A stretch of 64,000 bases of DNA from Lepidostoma basale (lineage: Eukaryota > Arthropoda > Insecta > Trichoptera > Lepidostomatidae), in contig JAHDVF020001030.1 in NCBI GenBank assembly GCA_022606425.2, forward strand, positions 1,041,001 to 1,105,000. The letters are read 5' to 3'. Positions 20,108 to 30,950 of this stretch are shown here, piece after piece. Numbering within the stretch: the stretch's first letter is position 1; each line of letters begins with the position of its first letter. The notes beneath the pieces were generated by a model. That model was not told the DNA's origin, ran no database searches, and saw nothing but the letters and a program-made list of their open reading frames with translations. A program made the translations under genes and the position numbers.

Positions 20108-20570
20108 ATGAAATAAAACGATGTTTTTTAACTACTTCCACTTTTGTCTTTATTTAGACAGCGACCGGTTTCGCCAGACTCGCTGACATCGATAGACTGG
20201 TGACACTATTGTTAACTTAGTCCTTTATGTACATACAGAACAGGGATGGTAAACATGATTCTATACAAAAATAATCTTCAAATATTTGTGTAAAATTTTC
20301 TGAATTTAAAATTTTACATAAATATTTGAAGATTATATTTGTATAGAATCATGTTTACCACCCCTGTTTTGTATGTATATAAAGGACTAAGTTAACAATA
20401 GTGTCACCAGTCTGTCGATGCCAGCGAGTCTGGCGAAACCGGTCGCTGTCTAAATAAAGACAAAAGTGGAAGTAGTTAAAAAAACATAGTTTTATTTAAT
20501 TATTATTTAAAATGAACTTCCATCAAGAGATTTCAGTAAAATCATTTGATTATCTTAAAAACTAATTTGA
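20108..20570. repeat. HHR-B palindrome (inverted hammerhead-like pair)
   Basis: A long fold-back centred near 20,302: the left arm 20,113-20,300 is the inverted copy of 20,305-20,490. Each arm has stem II GCCAG-CGAGT-CTGGC (right) or GTCAG-CGAGT-CTGGC (left), GAAA (20,435-20,438 on plus; 20,172-20,169 on minus) and CCGGTC|GC, with cleavage predicted after GTC. The CTGANGA box is altered (CTGTCGA right, CTATCGA left), so catalysis is doubtful. The tail after 20,510 is the HHR-B body. Confidence 0.7.
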
Positions 20571-20902
20571 TATATTTTGGCCACCTTTGGACCTGGACGA
20601 TAAACGAAAACGCCTCGATTAGATACACCAGCGGAGTTGTTTTAACGCTCGGATTAAAACCAGCCATTAAATAAATAATTTATCTCATATTTAAAGGAAT
20701 AACAAAGTAATTACAGATAATTGAGTGCTGTACGCTTACACCGATTGATTAGATCCCCGCGGCCCCTCGCGCCGCCATTTTGAATTGTACTGTTATCTGT
20801 TACGCCATTTTAAATCGTTTTAATAAAGCTAAACATTTCCACCGATCTGATAGCGGCACGCGAGACGGTATAATGAAAACGACGAAAATTCAAACCGATT
20901 AA
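20571..20902. other. Apparent single-copy sequence, GC-richer
   Basis: Matches no other part of the window. It includes GATCCCCGCGGCCCCTCGCG and other CpG-containing stretches unlike the repeats around it. No open frame of note. Possibly conserved non-coding host DNA. Confidence 0.35.
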
Positions 20903-21405
20903 GTACAATGGTGTTCTTTTACCGACCCTTAGGTATGGAAGCGAAACATGGAACTGGCAAAAGATGAAAGAAGAATAAATACAGTAGAACTGAGATCTCT
21001 TAGACGAATGTGGGGATACTCTGTGTATGATTGAGTGTCAAATGAAAATATAAGAAGTGAATGCGGTGCGAATGATATTGCTATGAACAAAATAATGAAA
21101 GAATCATTAAGATGGTTTGGACATATAAAAATAATGAATAAATAAAGAATGTTAAAAAAATTATATGTTAACGATGCAAATGGGACCAGAAATATAGGGA
21201 GACCGAGGAAAACGTGGCACGATCAAATACATCAAATATTGAATGTCGGCCATGTGAGGAGTCAGAGAAATCGACGCGCGTGCATGACACGGTATACGAA
21301 TGTTGAGGAAGCTAGAGAAACATGTCAGGAAAGAAAAGTGTGGCAGTCCATTCTTTCTGTCTACCCCTTCGGGGAGACGGCGTGATGGTTAGTTAGCTAG
21401 ATTAA
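20903..21405 (+). mobile_element. RTE-1a 3' end (5'-truncated)
   Basis: Begins within NGVLLPTLRYGSET. With frame breaks it runs to the open 21,149-21,385 segment: LKKLYVNDANGTRNIGRPRK, TWHDQIHQILNVGHVRSQR, RRACMTRYTNVEEARETCQE, QSILSVYPFGETA. The tail TGATGGTTAGTTAGCTAG is a degraded TTAG repeat. Confidence 0.8.
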
Positions 21406-21859
21406 ATACAATATATTACATTATAAATATTATAGTCAAACAAATATTATTTGAAGCATATCTTATTTTATTCCCCAAATTGCCGCACAAGGGCGCTTTG
21501 AAGCTATTCTGTATTGAAGCCGATTCGTCTTCTAAACGAGATGGCAACGGAAATAGTATTCTTTATATGAAGTTATAGCAAATACTCCAACGATGTTTAT
21601 GTATTTTTCTTTGATGTTATTTTTTCCACCCTTCACAGTGGCTTGTAAGGTTGTAAAGGGCTATTCAACTTGATAGAGAGGAATATTCCAATATTTCACC
21701 ACTAGTTCATCTCAGAAATAATTATGAATAAATCTCCTTTTTTAATTATAAAATCACACCTTGATACGCCTTGTCTTCTCAAAAATATAAAATTGTATCC
21801 ATATAGAATCTAAAGCAGATTGAACTATTTCACAAGAAAATGCAAAAAACGAACTAATA
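21406..21859. other. No feature seen
   Basis: No assignable repeat or frame. A GC-richer patch lies at 21,480-21,560. Confidence 0.4.
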
Positions 21860-22500
21860 AATAATAATAATACTAATATGCGGACTTTTATAGGGCCGTT
21901 TTTGTAATGTAATTACCTCAAGGGCGCATTAAGACGTGTTATAAATCTAAATGTGAACGCTGCATCTGATTGATATTCGCTATCGATTAGAAAGTATAAT
22001 AGAACAAAATATGCAAGTTTTAAATTGGATAAGAAGTATGAAAAATATGGGTTTACAGCTTAGATCCTGAAGTCTGTCGGATGATTTATGCATCTGAGGT
22101 GTGAAGGAAGATTGTTCCAAGCTGCGAGACCGGCTACCGTAAACGCTCGATCCCCGAAATTTGTACTAGGGCAACGCTTTGGCTCAATTAAACTTCCTAT
22201 TACCCAGGAGTTTGCCGAGCGAAATATGGATTTCCTTGTATTTAGGCTTTCCGTTATACAGAGCTCGGATATATAATTTGGAGCCATTCCATGTAGCGCT
22301 TTGAAGACTGTCCAGCAGGGTTTATACTGGTTTCTTTCTGGATTCTTAAGCCAGTGAAGTTCTTTGAGATGTTGTGTTATATGGGACTTTTTTGGAATGC
22401 CTTTTATGAGTCTTGCTGCTATGGATATAATGCACCTACATATACCCAGTATGACTAGACTTGCAAACTTTTGTCTATACTTTTTTTCGATATGAAGCAC
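21860..22500 (-). mobile_element. CR1-B 3' end (5'-truncated)
   Basis: The minus frame 22,060-22,500 carries IAARLIKGIPKKSHITQHLK, ELHWLKNPERNQYKPCWTVF, KALHGMAPNYISELCITESL, RCPSTNFGDRAFTVAGLAAW and NNLPSHLRCI. The first 30 codons (MLHIEKKYRQKF ...) do not belong to the family and mark the truncation point. The (AAT)n tract at 21,860-21,880 is the 3' tail. Confidence 0.8.
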
Positions 22501-22529
22501 TCACTTTGTGGTTTGAAATATTAAAAAAT

Positions 22530-23075
22530 TTAATATAAAGTAAAAATAAAACTTTGTATTTAACCACCGTATGGTTATTATAATTGAAGCCAACTAGTTT
22601 CGCTTGGACCCAAGCTTCATCAGAGTAGTATAACAATTAAACAAATGTACATTACAATTAGCGTTTACTTGGTATAGTGCCCTGACGAGCTTGGGTCCAA
22701 GCGAAACTAGTTGGAATCAATTATATTGTAATAACCGTCTTCTTCTTCCGATGACGCTACAACCCATGTCGAGCCTTAGCCTCCGTCAACTATCGCCTCC
22801 AGCAGTCCCTGTCATTAGCAGTCGTCCTCCAGTTTGGCCTGCATCCCTCTTTACTTCGCCCTCCCACCTCAGCCTTGGTCTTCCCACCCTTCTCCTTCCG
22901 CTCGGGTCCATTCATAATGCGTTTGGGGATCCGTGAGTTCGGCATCCTCTGTACATGTCCAGCCCATCTCAATCTTTGTAGCTTTATGTGTGTGGAGATG
23001 TTGGGGGCCTGGTACATGGAGTACAGTATAGTTATTATAATAACCATACCGTGGTTAAATACAAAGTTTATTTTC
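22530..23075. repeat. HHR-C palindrome with two intact hammerhead cores
   Basis: Inverted arms 22,535-22,640 and 22,681-22,738 plus 23,034-23,070, the right arm split by an RTE insertion. Minus ribozyme: CTGATGA at 22,623-22,617, stem II with GCTTG/CAAGC, GAAA at 22,601-22,598, CTAG as stem III, then UU with cleavage predicted between 22,592 and 22,591. Plus ribozyme: CTGACGA at 22,682-22,688, the same stem II, GAAA at 22,703-22,706, CTAGTT|GG after 22,712. For the minus copy a distal stem I can form (TAATTG with CAATTA). Hammerheads cleave their own RNA. Penelope-like elements carry this short-stem-III form. Confidence 0.75.
22739..23033 (-). mobile_element. RTE-type 3' end inserted in HHR-C, with target duplication
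   Basis: The minus strand encodes TPNISTHIKLQRLRWAGHVQ-type sequence (ISTHIKLQRLRWAGHVQRMP, NSRIPKRIMNGPERKEKGG, then a frame change toward the C-terminus) and ends in a GAA-type tail (CTTCTTCTTCC on plus at 22,739). Near-identical 14-bp direct repeats flank it: ATTGTAATAACCGT (22,725-22,738) and ATTATAATAACCAT (23,034-23,047). Confidence 0.75.
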
Positions 23076-23390
23076 TTTTATCTTTTATTTTTTTAAATCT
23101 TAATTCTTTTTAATCTGAACTAAAAAAGATTCGACCTCCACCAAACCCATAATTTATGCAAACAAGTTCGAATTTATACTATTTGTTATCACTACTTGTA
23201 CCATGTATCCATTTTACAATAAAATAAAGTGCGTCGCTCGCTAATTGTTAGTCGTGTTCATATTGCTCATCTTAAGTAAATCCTTCCTTCTTTAAAGATC
23301 TAAATATTCTTAACTTTAAAACTTATCATCGTCTTAATTGATTATTTTTTACTTACTTTATCAACAAAAAATATAATGGAATTAATTTTT
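23076..23390. other. No feature seen
   Basis: AT-rich, without assignable content. Confidence 0.4.
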
Positions 23391-23725
23391 CTTCTTCTTC
23401 TTCCTCAGCCTATTCACGTCCACTGCTGGACATAGGCCTCCTCCATTTGCTTCCATGTCATTCTGTCCTGTGCAGACTATCCAGGTTATTCCGACGTGTC
23501 TGTTTAGATCATCCTACCACCGTAGTTGCGGTCGCCCTGCACTTCTCTTCGCCGTCCACGGTCTCCAAGTCAGCAGTCTTCTTGTCCATTTTTCATCTGA
23601 GCCCATTGTCATTTTAGAGTCGCCACCCGGTAGATGATGTCAGTGACCTTTGTTTTTTCTCTCACCGTATCGTTTCTGACTCTGTCTCTTAGGCTTATTC
23701 CTAACATGGCTCCCTAAGTGCCGAG
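23391..23725 (-). mobile_element. RTE-3 3' end
   Basis: Plus-strand TTCTTCTTCTTCCTCAGCCT starts at the (GAA)n tail. CCAGGTTATTCCGACGTGTC, GTCGCCCTGCACTTCTCTTC and GATGATGTCAGTGACCTTTG are shared with the longer copy at 61.3-62.1 kb. The minus strand encodes the terminal RT region (GHxAR, GRPQLRW-like, then DRxxWKxMEEAxVQxW) with breaks. Confidence 0.75.
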
Positions 23726-24125
23726 GAATTAATTCTATCAATAACAAAATAAATAAATAAATATTGCAGCCATGATGACATTATATTATGTCAAATGTTA
23801 TTAAACAATCGAAGAAATAATTCTACTGTGAAATTTCAGTAAATTAGAATTCTTGAATCGTATCGATTGGGTTGAGTCGTGTACCCCGAAACGTCGTGTT
23901 GATTTGTGAAAAGATCCACCATTCCAGAGATAAACACAAATAATAATGAAGGGCAGTTGCGGGCGGTGAAAAATGGAACTAACATTTCCAAATTAATCAA
24001 TTTGATCACCCTCTAGCAGCGGGAAACATGCCTCTAAATGGGAAACAAAGCTACATCCGCTTCGAAAACAGGGGTGGATTATTATTTCACAAAATTATAA
24101 TTAAAGAGATTTTGGTTTTATTAAA
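23726..24125. other. Apparent single-copy sequence
   Basis: 23,830-24,090 matches nothing else in the window and has mixed composition (for example GAAGGGCAGTTGCGGGCGGT). No open frame. Possibly host non-coding DNA. Confidence 0.35.
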
Positions 24126-24129
24126 GAAA

Positions 24130-24433
24130 AAAGCTTAAATGGCAGTGCATAATGGTGTAATAAGAAGTGAATGTGGTGCAAATGAAAGTGTTATGAACAA
24201 AATAATGAAAGGCTCATTAAGATGGTTTGGACACGTGGAAAGAATTAGCGAAGACAGAATGGTAAAGAAGGTATATGTAAACGGAATGAACGGAGCTAGA
24301 AATAGAGGAAGGCCGAGGAAAACGTGGCACCATCAAATCAATCAAATATTTAATGTCAGTCACGTGAGGAGTCGGAGAAATCGACCTGCGTGCATGACAA
24401 GATGTATGAATGTAGAGGAATCGAGAGAAGTAT
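24130..24433 (+). mobile_element. RTE-1a 3' end, cut at its 3' end
   Basis: The frame starts MAVHNG and jumps, by an internal deletion, to IRSECGANESVMNKIMKGSL, then RWFGHVERISEDRMVKKVYV, NRGRPRKTWHHQINQIFNV, ACMTRCMNVEESREVCH. The last codons and TTAG tail are missing: repeat U begins exactly where CQ should follow. Confidence 0.75.
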
Positions 24434-24815
24434 GTCACATCGCATTAATAAAAAAGATCTTCTGCTTAATGCTTAATCCAATCTTCATAGATGGCGCAAG
24501 TGTGTAGATTGAACTAAAAAATGTGAAGTGTGGTGTTACTTTGTAGCATAAATACAACTTCCAAAAATTTGTCAGACATGGTGGTCGTAAACTGGGTGGA
24601 ATAGGGAATGTTGTATTACATAAAGCGTGCGCTTAACCCAACCAATGACAAGTCATAAGTCCTGTAAATACCTCGACCACCATATTCTGTTTCCGATTTG
24701 CATCTTCGTCTCTATTGAGATACAATTAATCCTTGAAATGATAACCCGCAATGGGTTAAATCCAGTATTTGTCTACAAGTATTTGTATACGTTCAAAATG
24801 TTGAATTTATTTCAT
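24434..24815 (+). repeat. Repeat U, longest standard copy
   Basis: ATCGCATTAATAAAAAAGAT ... CAATCTTCATAGATGGCGCA ... GCGCTTAACCCAACCAATGA ... AACCCGCAATGGGTTAAAT ... TATTTGTATACGTTCAAAAT. It shares start, middle and end blocks with the 54.85-kb copy, which fixes the repeat at about 380 bp. It has no coding capacity, A/B boxes or terminal inverted repeats. Its class is unknown. Confidence 0.65.
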
Positions 24816-25285
24816 TTGATTTGAAATTCGCGTTTTTGATCTTGCTTTTTAAATATGAAAAATGAAACAAAAACAAACAAGTGCAAGTCTCTGCTTTTGG
24901 AAACCCTGAAAAGTATGTCCATGTGATTCAATTTAAAATACTATTGAATCGAAAAATCGTGTTATTTAACGACATTGTATAACAGCTAGTTGTAATGAGT
25001 AACGATTTACGTTCTGGAACATTCTAACGAAGTTGCATAAATAGTCTTGTTTTAACATGTAACACAGGAAAATTTACGTAACACTTATAGAAGAAGCGAA
25101 TATTTCACAAGGCAGCATTTATAGTTGAATGATACAGATTTAAAACGAGAATGAACTTTTTTTACGAGTAACATTAAATTTGAGTTTATATAACAAATAA
25201 CGAACACTCACTTAATCCAGTCACCTTGTGGTTGTAATGTTTCGTAGTAACATTTATTTTTAAACCCTTTGAACAATCTATTCTA
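24816..25285. other. No feature seen
   Basis: AT-rich, with no assignable frame or repeat before the Helitron 5' end. Confidence 0.4.
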
Positions 25286-26573
25286 TCTATATAAATAAAA
25301 GGCAGTTTTGGTTGTGTGTGTCTCCTTCTTTCTCGGTGATTCCTCATCAGATCCTTCTGTATCTTGGGGGATGGACTAAGTGGAATTTAGCGGTCGTCAT
25401 AGGCATATTTTCGTTATTAATCGAGCTCTAATTAACTTTATAAATTAATCAATTAATTGAAAATTTTCGTAGTGCAAACGAATATAGACCTTAATGTTCG
25501 TATCACCTGAGTATCAATCTTTTGAGTCTATATTCGTTTGACACGGTCTGGAGAGAATTCAGTCTCCATGTAATTTTGTGTAGTGGCAACAATGTGTTTT
25601 GCTTTCTGACAGTCCAATATATTGCGTTTTACTTTGGGATGTATAATACTTAATACGTTTTACTTATTACGTACTAAAATAATTGGTTGTTTAATTGGTA
25701 CAGTCTATTTTATTGGCCATATTTTAATGTACATTAATGTAGACAGGTAATTATACTTCTTAATTTTGGCGAGTATAATTTTAACGCGTCATTTTGAGGT
25801 TATGAACGAAATTTTATTTTTTCGTGTGGCTGAAACTTATTCGTTTCTCTTACGTTCGACGGTGATTACTTAATGATATTCGTTTTCTAGAATTCTAGCC
25901 GTTCGATTGGTCACGTGGTCTCCTGTCAAAACGTAATTTACGTCGTAATATTTTGTAGGTATACTTATCTCTACAAGAATATGAAGAAACTTGCTTCCGT
26001 AAGTATAATATAATATTTATATTTCTAATTCATAAATATATTTTCAGTTTATTCTATTTTGCCGTTTTCTTTATACGCATACTTTCGTCAGGGAAATTGT
26101 TACATTACCACAGCAACGGTAAGAAAGTTCTAATGATATACAATATGAATTACAATATGAATGAATGACACAATTCTTATGACTTTTTCCGTTTATTTCT
26201 AGGAAAATAAAGTAACAGATCAGAGATGGGACGAAAATTACCAATGCAGCGTGCAAAATAACTTCGTTAAAATGGAATTAGATCAGTCAAACAACGGATG
26301 ATCAGTGAATTACATGTACCCTGGAGTGGCGAATGAGAACCGGCTCATTTTCACATTACACATAAGCTATTTTTAGTAGTTTTCATTCATATATGAAAAT
26401 TACATTATTAATTTCAGGTAAGGTTTTTAAATTTACAGTTTATAGACAATTGATTTATTCGTTTTACTAACGTGTCATTTTAGGTTATGACGTTTCGTAG
26501 TGTAATAATTAGTTATTTAATTGGTATAATCTATTTTAATAATGTTATTTTAATGTAAAACTATTCTGGCAGG

Positions 26574-26935
26574 GCGAAAATCTATATCTTTGGGATAAGA
26601 TATTAAGTTTTGATAAAATAATTCACTAGAGGAGCCTGGTGTGAGAGACCACTGGTCTAATGGGGATATTTTTGTATTGGGATTGAAATTATTTTGTTAA
26701 TGAGCCATATTGGTGCATCTGCATGTTGCAATTCTACTTTCTTTTCCATTCCACTCCATTAAATTCTACATTATGCTGAGATTTAAAATATTCAAAGATA
26801 ATTAAATTGTTTTCAGGTTATTTCATTTGCTTAAGGATGGGGAAGACAACGCAGAAGATAATGGATTGCGCATGTGCAGAGGATGGGGAAAACAACGCAG
26901 AAGATATTGGAATGTGCATGTCCAGAGGATGATAT
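26574..26935. repeat. Helitron internal repeat, copy 1
   Basis: TCTGGCAGGGCGAAAATCTA ... AGATATTAAGTTTTGATAAA ... GGATGGGGAAGACAACGCAG is repeated at 28,019-28,530 in the same element. It corresponds, in inverted orientation, to the 437-bp unit arrayed in Helitron 2. Its end (GACAACGCAGAAGATA) is RTE-2-derived. Confidence 0.65.
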
Positions 26936-27352
26936 CACAAGACATGTTGTTATCTTTATGAACTAATTTGGAATGGTATGTACAGGTTTACATTGGATTA
27001 ATTGGTTTAATTTGTTACATAATAATATAGACAATTTATGTACCACTGGTCTGATAGGGGGGTGTTTGTTTTATGAAGTTTGGATAGGCCATATAACCTA
27101 GGGATCTACGAGATCTATAAATTAGGGAGATTATTTGAAGAATGGACCTTCTTGATGTGTAATGCTGACCATTCACGATCGTTGGACTTAGCGCTATTTG
27201 AATGCTTTTGTAAAAAGGTTGTTATTTCTTTAGCACAATCGTAACTCCATTTATTAGCATAGTTTTTGGTAGTTATTTTTGCCGTTCAGGTAATGTATCT
27301 AAAATCTCCAGCATGTAATAGGTGAGCTATTCACGAAAACGGCGCTATACAA

Positions 27353-27475
27353 ATTAAACAAACAAACAAACCATCATGCCGTTTCCCTGCAGGGGTAGGC
27401 AGAGAGAATTGACCGCCACACAACTCTATCCTGGCAAACCTCTCTAGCTTCCTCCACATTTATGTTTCACGCGTC
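27353..27475 (-). mobile_element. RTE-1b tail fragment
   Basis: AAACAAACAAACAAACC, then CATCATGCCGTTTCCCTGCA and CTAGCTTCCTCCACATTTAT: (TTTG)n tail and last about 35 codons on minus. It is preceded at 27,300-27,352 by a CR1-B 3' UTR trace (TTCACGAAAACGGCGCTATA). Confidence 0.75.
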
Positions 27476-28018
27476 TCCAAAATTAAATATACTGCTTAGT
27501 GAAGACTTGGAATTCATTAATTGTATGGAAATTGAAAATTTGCCATATGCGCCTCTTCGATGTCCGCCTTATGCCAATTCCAATATTTTTTTATTTTATT
27601 TCTAGGAAACAATATGAATTAATCAGAGATCGGAATGGAATCGGTCATATAGCAGGGACAACGGATGATAACATGCACCCTGGAGTAGCGGGCGAGCAAC
27701 GGCTATACAACTGGCAGAATTTTGAATGGTATTGCGCTATTTTATTAATGTTATTTAATTATTATGATTTTAATTAGTTATTTAAAATACAATTAATATG
27801 ACATTTGATGAATTCAAACATAAAGGTGTTCTTTATACGCGTACTTTGGTCAGGGAAATATTAAAATTACCACAGCAACGATAAGAAAGTCTAATGATAT
27901 ACAATATCAATTTATTCGTTTTACTTACGTGTCATTTTAGGTTATGACGTTTCGTTGTGTAATAATTAGTTAATTGGTATAATCTATTTTAATAATGTTA
28001 TTTTAATGTAAAATTGTT

Positions 28019-28560
28019 CTGGCAGGGCGAAAATCTATATCTTTGGGATTAGATATTAAGTTTTGATAAAATAATTGCCTGGTTGTGAGAGACCACTGGT
28101 CTAATGGGGATATTTTTGTATTGGGATTGAAATTATTTTGATAATGAGCCATATTGGTGCATCTGCATGTTGCAATTCTTCTTTATTTTCCATTCCACTG
28201 AGTAATTCCAGCAGCACACATACCCAAATACACTATGAGTTACTTCAGCTGTTTTAGTTTTTCTCTGAAAACAAATGCTGTGATAGGTAAACATATCCTT
28301 ATATGCAGCATTAGCTGCCTCAGTTGGAAGAGTCCAGTAATATTCCATTTTTGGCCATTAAATTCTACATTATGCTGAGATTTAAAATATTCAAAGATAA
28401 TTAAATTGATTTCAGGTTATTTCATTTGCTTGAGGATGGGGAAGACAACGCAGAAAATAATGGATTGCGCATGTGCAGAGGATGGGGAAAACAACGCAGA
28501 AGATACTGGAGTTCGCATGTCCAGAGGATGGATCCCACACCTCGATATATGCGTAAGAAT
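28019..28560. repeat. Helitron internal repeat, copy 2 (longer)
   Basis: Second pass of the internal segment. It includes a part missing from copy 1 (GAGTTACTTCAGCTGTTTTA ... GCATTAGCTGCCTCAGTTGG), which is the reverse complement of the 437-bp unit of Helitron 2. It ends in RTE-2 codons (RRRYWSSHVQRMDPTP). Confidence 0.65.
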
Positions 28561-28569
28561 ATAGACAAT

Positions 28570-29020
28570 TTATGTTTACTACTCCATGATACATTCTCAT
28601 CTGTCTTACCTTTCCTGTATTTGGGGCTTTATTACAAAGAAGAAAGCTACTGAGATTCAGGTGATCCAAAATCGGGTTGTTAGAAATATTTTCCGTCTAC
28701 CGTGGTACACTCATGTAAGGGCCCTATATTCTCAGACGAAAATAATTCCATTTCAAATCCATCCAAAATTAGAGATCACTAAAACTATACTACAAATAAT
28801 AAAGTCATCAACGCACTCTAATACTCGACCAATATTCAATACGGACGTACACCAACATGATACGCGCTCACAGAATAAGAAGCATTGGGTTCAACTAGAT
28901 TCGGTGTAAAATCCTTACAATTTATAGCCTCTACAGAATTTAATAAACTCCCTAATGATTTAATAATGATGTCGAACCAAAAACTTCAATCTGATCAACT
29001 TAAAAGTAATTTTTACATTA
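28570..29020 (+). mobile_element. Jockey/CR1-like LINE C-terminus
   Basis: The frame 28,586-28,909 encodes MIHSHLSYLSCIWGFITKKK, ATEIQVIQNRVVRNIFRLP, then diverged sequence and TRSQNKKHWVQLDSV. A second frame gives STEFNKLPNDLIMMSNQK, QSDQLKSNFY. 'HSxLSYxxxxWG...LxxIQNRxVRxI' is the jockey/CR1 post-RT block. It lies inside Helitron 1. Confidence 0.65.
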
Positions 29021-29202
29021 CATTTTTTTTTACATTACACATAAGCTACTTTTAGTAGTTTTCATTCATATATGAAAATTCCATTATTAATTTCAGGTAA
29101 GGTTTTTAAATTTACAGTTTATAGACAATAATTAAGCACATTCCCAAACGTGCCACCTACATATCTGAATTTTGTGTTGCTCGGGCTTTCACAGTAGCAG
29201 GT

Positions 29203-29400
29203 TATCACGCCGTTTCCCCACAGGGGTAGGCAGAGAGAATGGACCATAACACTACTCTATCCTGGCAAACCTCTCAGCTTCCTCCACATTCATACAACGA
29301 GTCATACACGCATGTCGATTCCTCCGACTTCTAACATGACCAACCTTTAAAATCTGATTAGTTTAATTAATTTGACAAATTAATCAAATTAATCAGATTA
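29203..29400 (-). mobile_element. RTE-1b 3' end fragment with inverted end
   Basis: ATCACGCCGTTTCCCCACAG to AACCTTTAAAATCTGATTAG is the minus-strand RTE-1b C-terminus, without tail. At 29,352-29,402 TTAATTTGACAAATTAATCA, AATTAATCAGATT forms a short inverted repeat. Confidence 0.6.
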
Positions 29401-29837
29401 AAAGGTTTTATTTGTTTTATCGTTTTTGTAAAGAATTTTGACAGGTGTAGAAATAAATTTTTCATTTGTTCCAATAACAATTTGAATAATTTCTTCAATA
29501 TTATTTTTAAGTTCTTGCTGGTTAAGTGCCTTATTACAGATAATTAAAAAAATGGTGGATACGTGTAACATAAATTAAATAAACACAAAAGTCCGGATTG
29601 TCCAAGTCAACATGTGCAACATCGAAAAAAACATTATGTGTTATTACATTATGTGCTAAATTAAAAAACAGTGGATACGTGGAACATATTATAAATTAAA
29701 TAGACAATATGTGCACCGTCTAAAAAGAACATTTTGTGTAAAATTATTTTTATTTTGTTATTTTATTTTATATCATTGTATTTTATATTATTTGTTTTAG
29801 ATTTATTTTGTGGGTGTTGGACGATCGAAGTGTGCGC

Positions 29838-30003
29838 GGGAGATGCCTATTGGTGGCGATGAGGTTCGCAACCCATCACACCGCGCCTCCCGCGGGGCGA
29901 AAAGAGAAGGATGGAGTGCCGCATCAGTAAAAGTGTGACAGTCCATTCTCTCTGCTTACACTTTCGGGGAGACGGCGTGATGGTTAGTTAGTTAGTTAGT
30001 TAA
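29838..30003. repeat. GC-rich inverted segment and RTE-1a tail
   Basis: 29,836-29,900 is GC-rich with GCGCGGGAG and CTCCCGCG as inverted arms about 50 bp apart. I do not recognise it. At 29,940-30,003, TCCATTCTCTCTGCTTACAC ... GATGGTTAGTTAGTTAGTTA is an RTE-1a end with (TTAG)n tail on plus. Confidence 0.5.
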
Positions 30004-30169
30004 TTTGACAAATTAGCCTAATTATTATTATTATTATTATGCATATAGCATGAACTGCCTTTTATAGTGTCGCCTTATGGCAATTCAATTTTTTTTTTTT
30101 TAATTCCAGGGCTCAACATTGATGAATGAAAGATCGGACCAAAGTTGCCGATGCAGCGACTAATGTTTA

Positions 30170-30475
30170 AATGGAATGGGATCGGTCATAAAGCAAGGAC
30201 AACGGGTTATAAGATCTTCTGGCCTGGAGTGGCGAAAGAGAAACAGCTACACAAATTCTGGCAGATCACAAGCAAGATGGTCTGATGACATTAAACGAGT
30301 GGCAGGAGGTCAATGGCGCAGAGCGGCGAGGGATACAGTTGTGGAAGTCGGGAAGGGAGGCTTATGTAGTATTATCATCTATATTACTATTCCACGCCAG
30401 CGGACTCGCAGTGCCGAAATCACGATCGTAGAAACTTACTTTATTGGCTCTGATGTGAATTTCATGGACAACAAA
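30170..30475 (+). mobile_element. RTE-3 C-terminus joined to CR1-B trace
   Basis: 30,176-30,360 encodes RVIRSSGLEWRKRNSYTNSG, RSQARWSDDIKRVAGGQWRR, AARDTVVEVGKGG, an RTE-like C-terminus (RxxARWSDDIxxVAGxxWxxAA). 30,385-30,475 carries on minus the CR1-B 'IRANKVSFYDRDFGTASPLAW'-like codons. Both are short relics within Helitron 1. Confidence 0.6.
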
Positions 30476-30814
30476 ATCAAGAGTTTTGTTTCTTTAATAT
30501 AATGAATGTTTTCTGCAAATGTGATATAATATTGTTTATTTGATTATTAAATTTCATATAAAATATTCAAAAAATAGTTTTTCAATTACATTAGTAATAT
30601 GTATTCAAGTTTATAATTCACAGCGAGTTTGCTTGGACTGAAACTTTGTTTTAAAGATATAGACACACATTTTTGCATCCATACACATGGCATTTAATCC
30701 AATAAATAAACAAATTGTTATTGAACTTTAATTGTATTTGTTTAATATATATTGGGTTTATTTATGTACTCGAATTTAGCAATAGCGAAGCGTTGCCGGG
30801 TCAGCTAGTAATTA

Positions 30815-30950
30815 AATAAAACGTTGTTTTAAAATAACCATCATTGTCTTTATTTCAGTATGTGATGCCAGCGAGCCTGGCGAACTGGTCGTTGTCGAAA
30901 TAAAGACAAAAGCGGTGATAGTTCTTTAAAAACTTCGATTTATTTAATTA
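30815..30950. repeat. HHR-B partial, collapsed palindrome
   Basis: AAATAAAACGTTGTTTTAAA ... TGTCTTTATTTCAGTATGTG, then ATGCCAGCGAGCCTGGCGAA, CTGGTCGTTGTC, AAATAAAGACAAAAGCGGTG. Stem II GCCAG/CTGGC is kept, GAAA is reduced to GAA and the CTGANGA box reads ATGTGAT. A degenerate hammerhead-like unit. Confidence 0.55.

Larger units (their letters stand above)
25286..30808 (+). mobile_element. Helitron 1, non-autonomous (5.5 kb)
   Basis: The 5' end TCTATATAAATAAAAGG follows a host A (25,285). The 3' end GCCGGGTCAGCTAG is followed by host T (30,809). 5'-TC, 3'-CTAG and insertion between A and T without a target duplication are the Helitron rules. Just inside the 3' end, GCAA and TTGC flank TAGCGAAGCG and can form a small hairpin. 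The first 300 bp and last 300 bp are homologous to the minus-strand copy at 35.7-40.7 kb. No Rep/helicase frame exists. The interior holds LINE tails and internal duplications. Confidence 0.85.
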
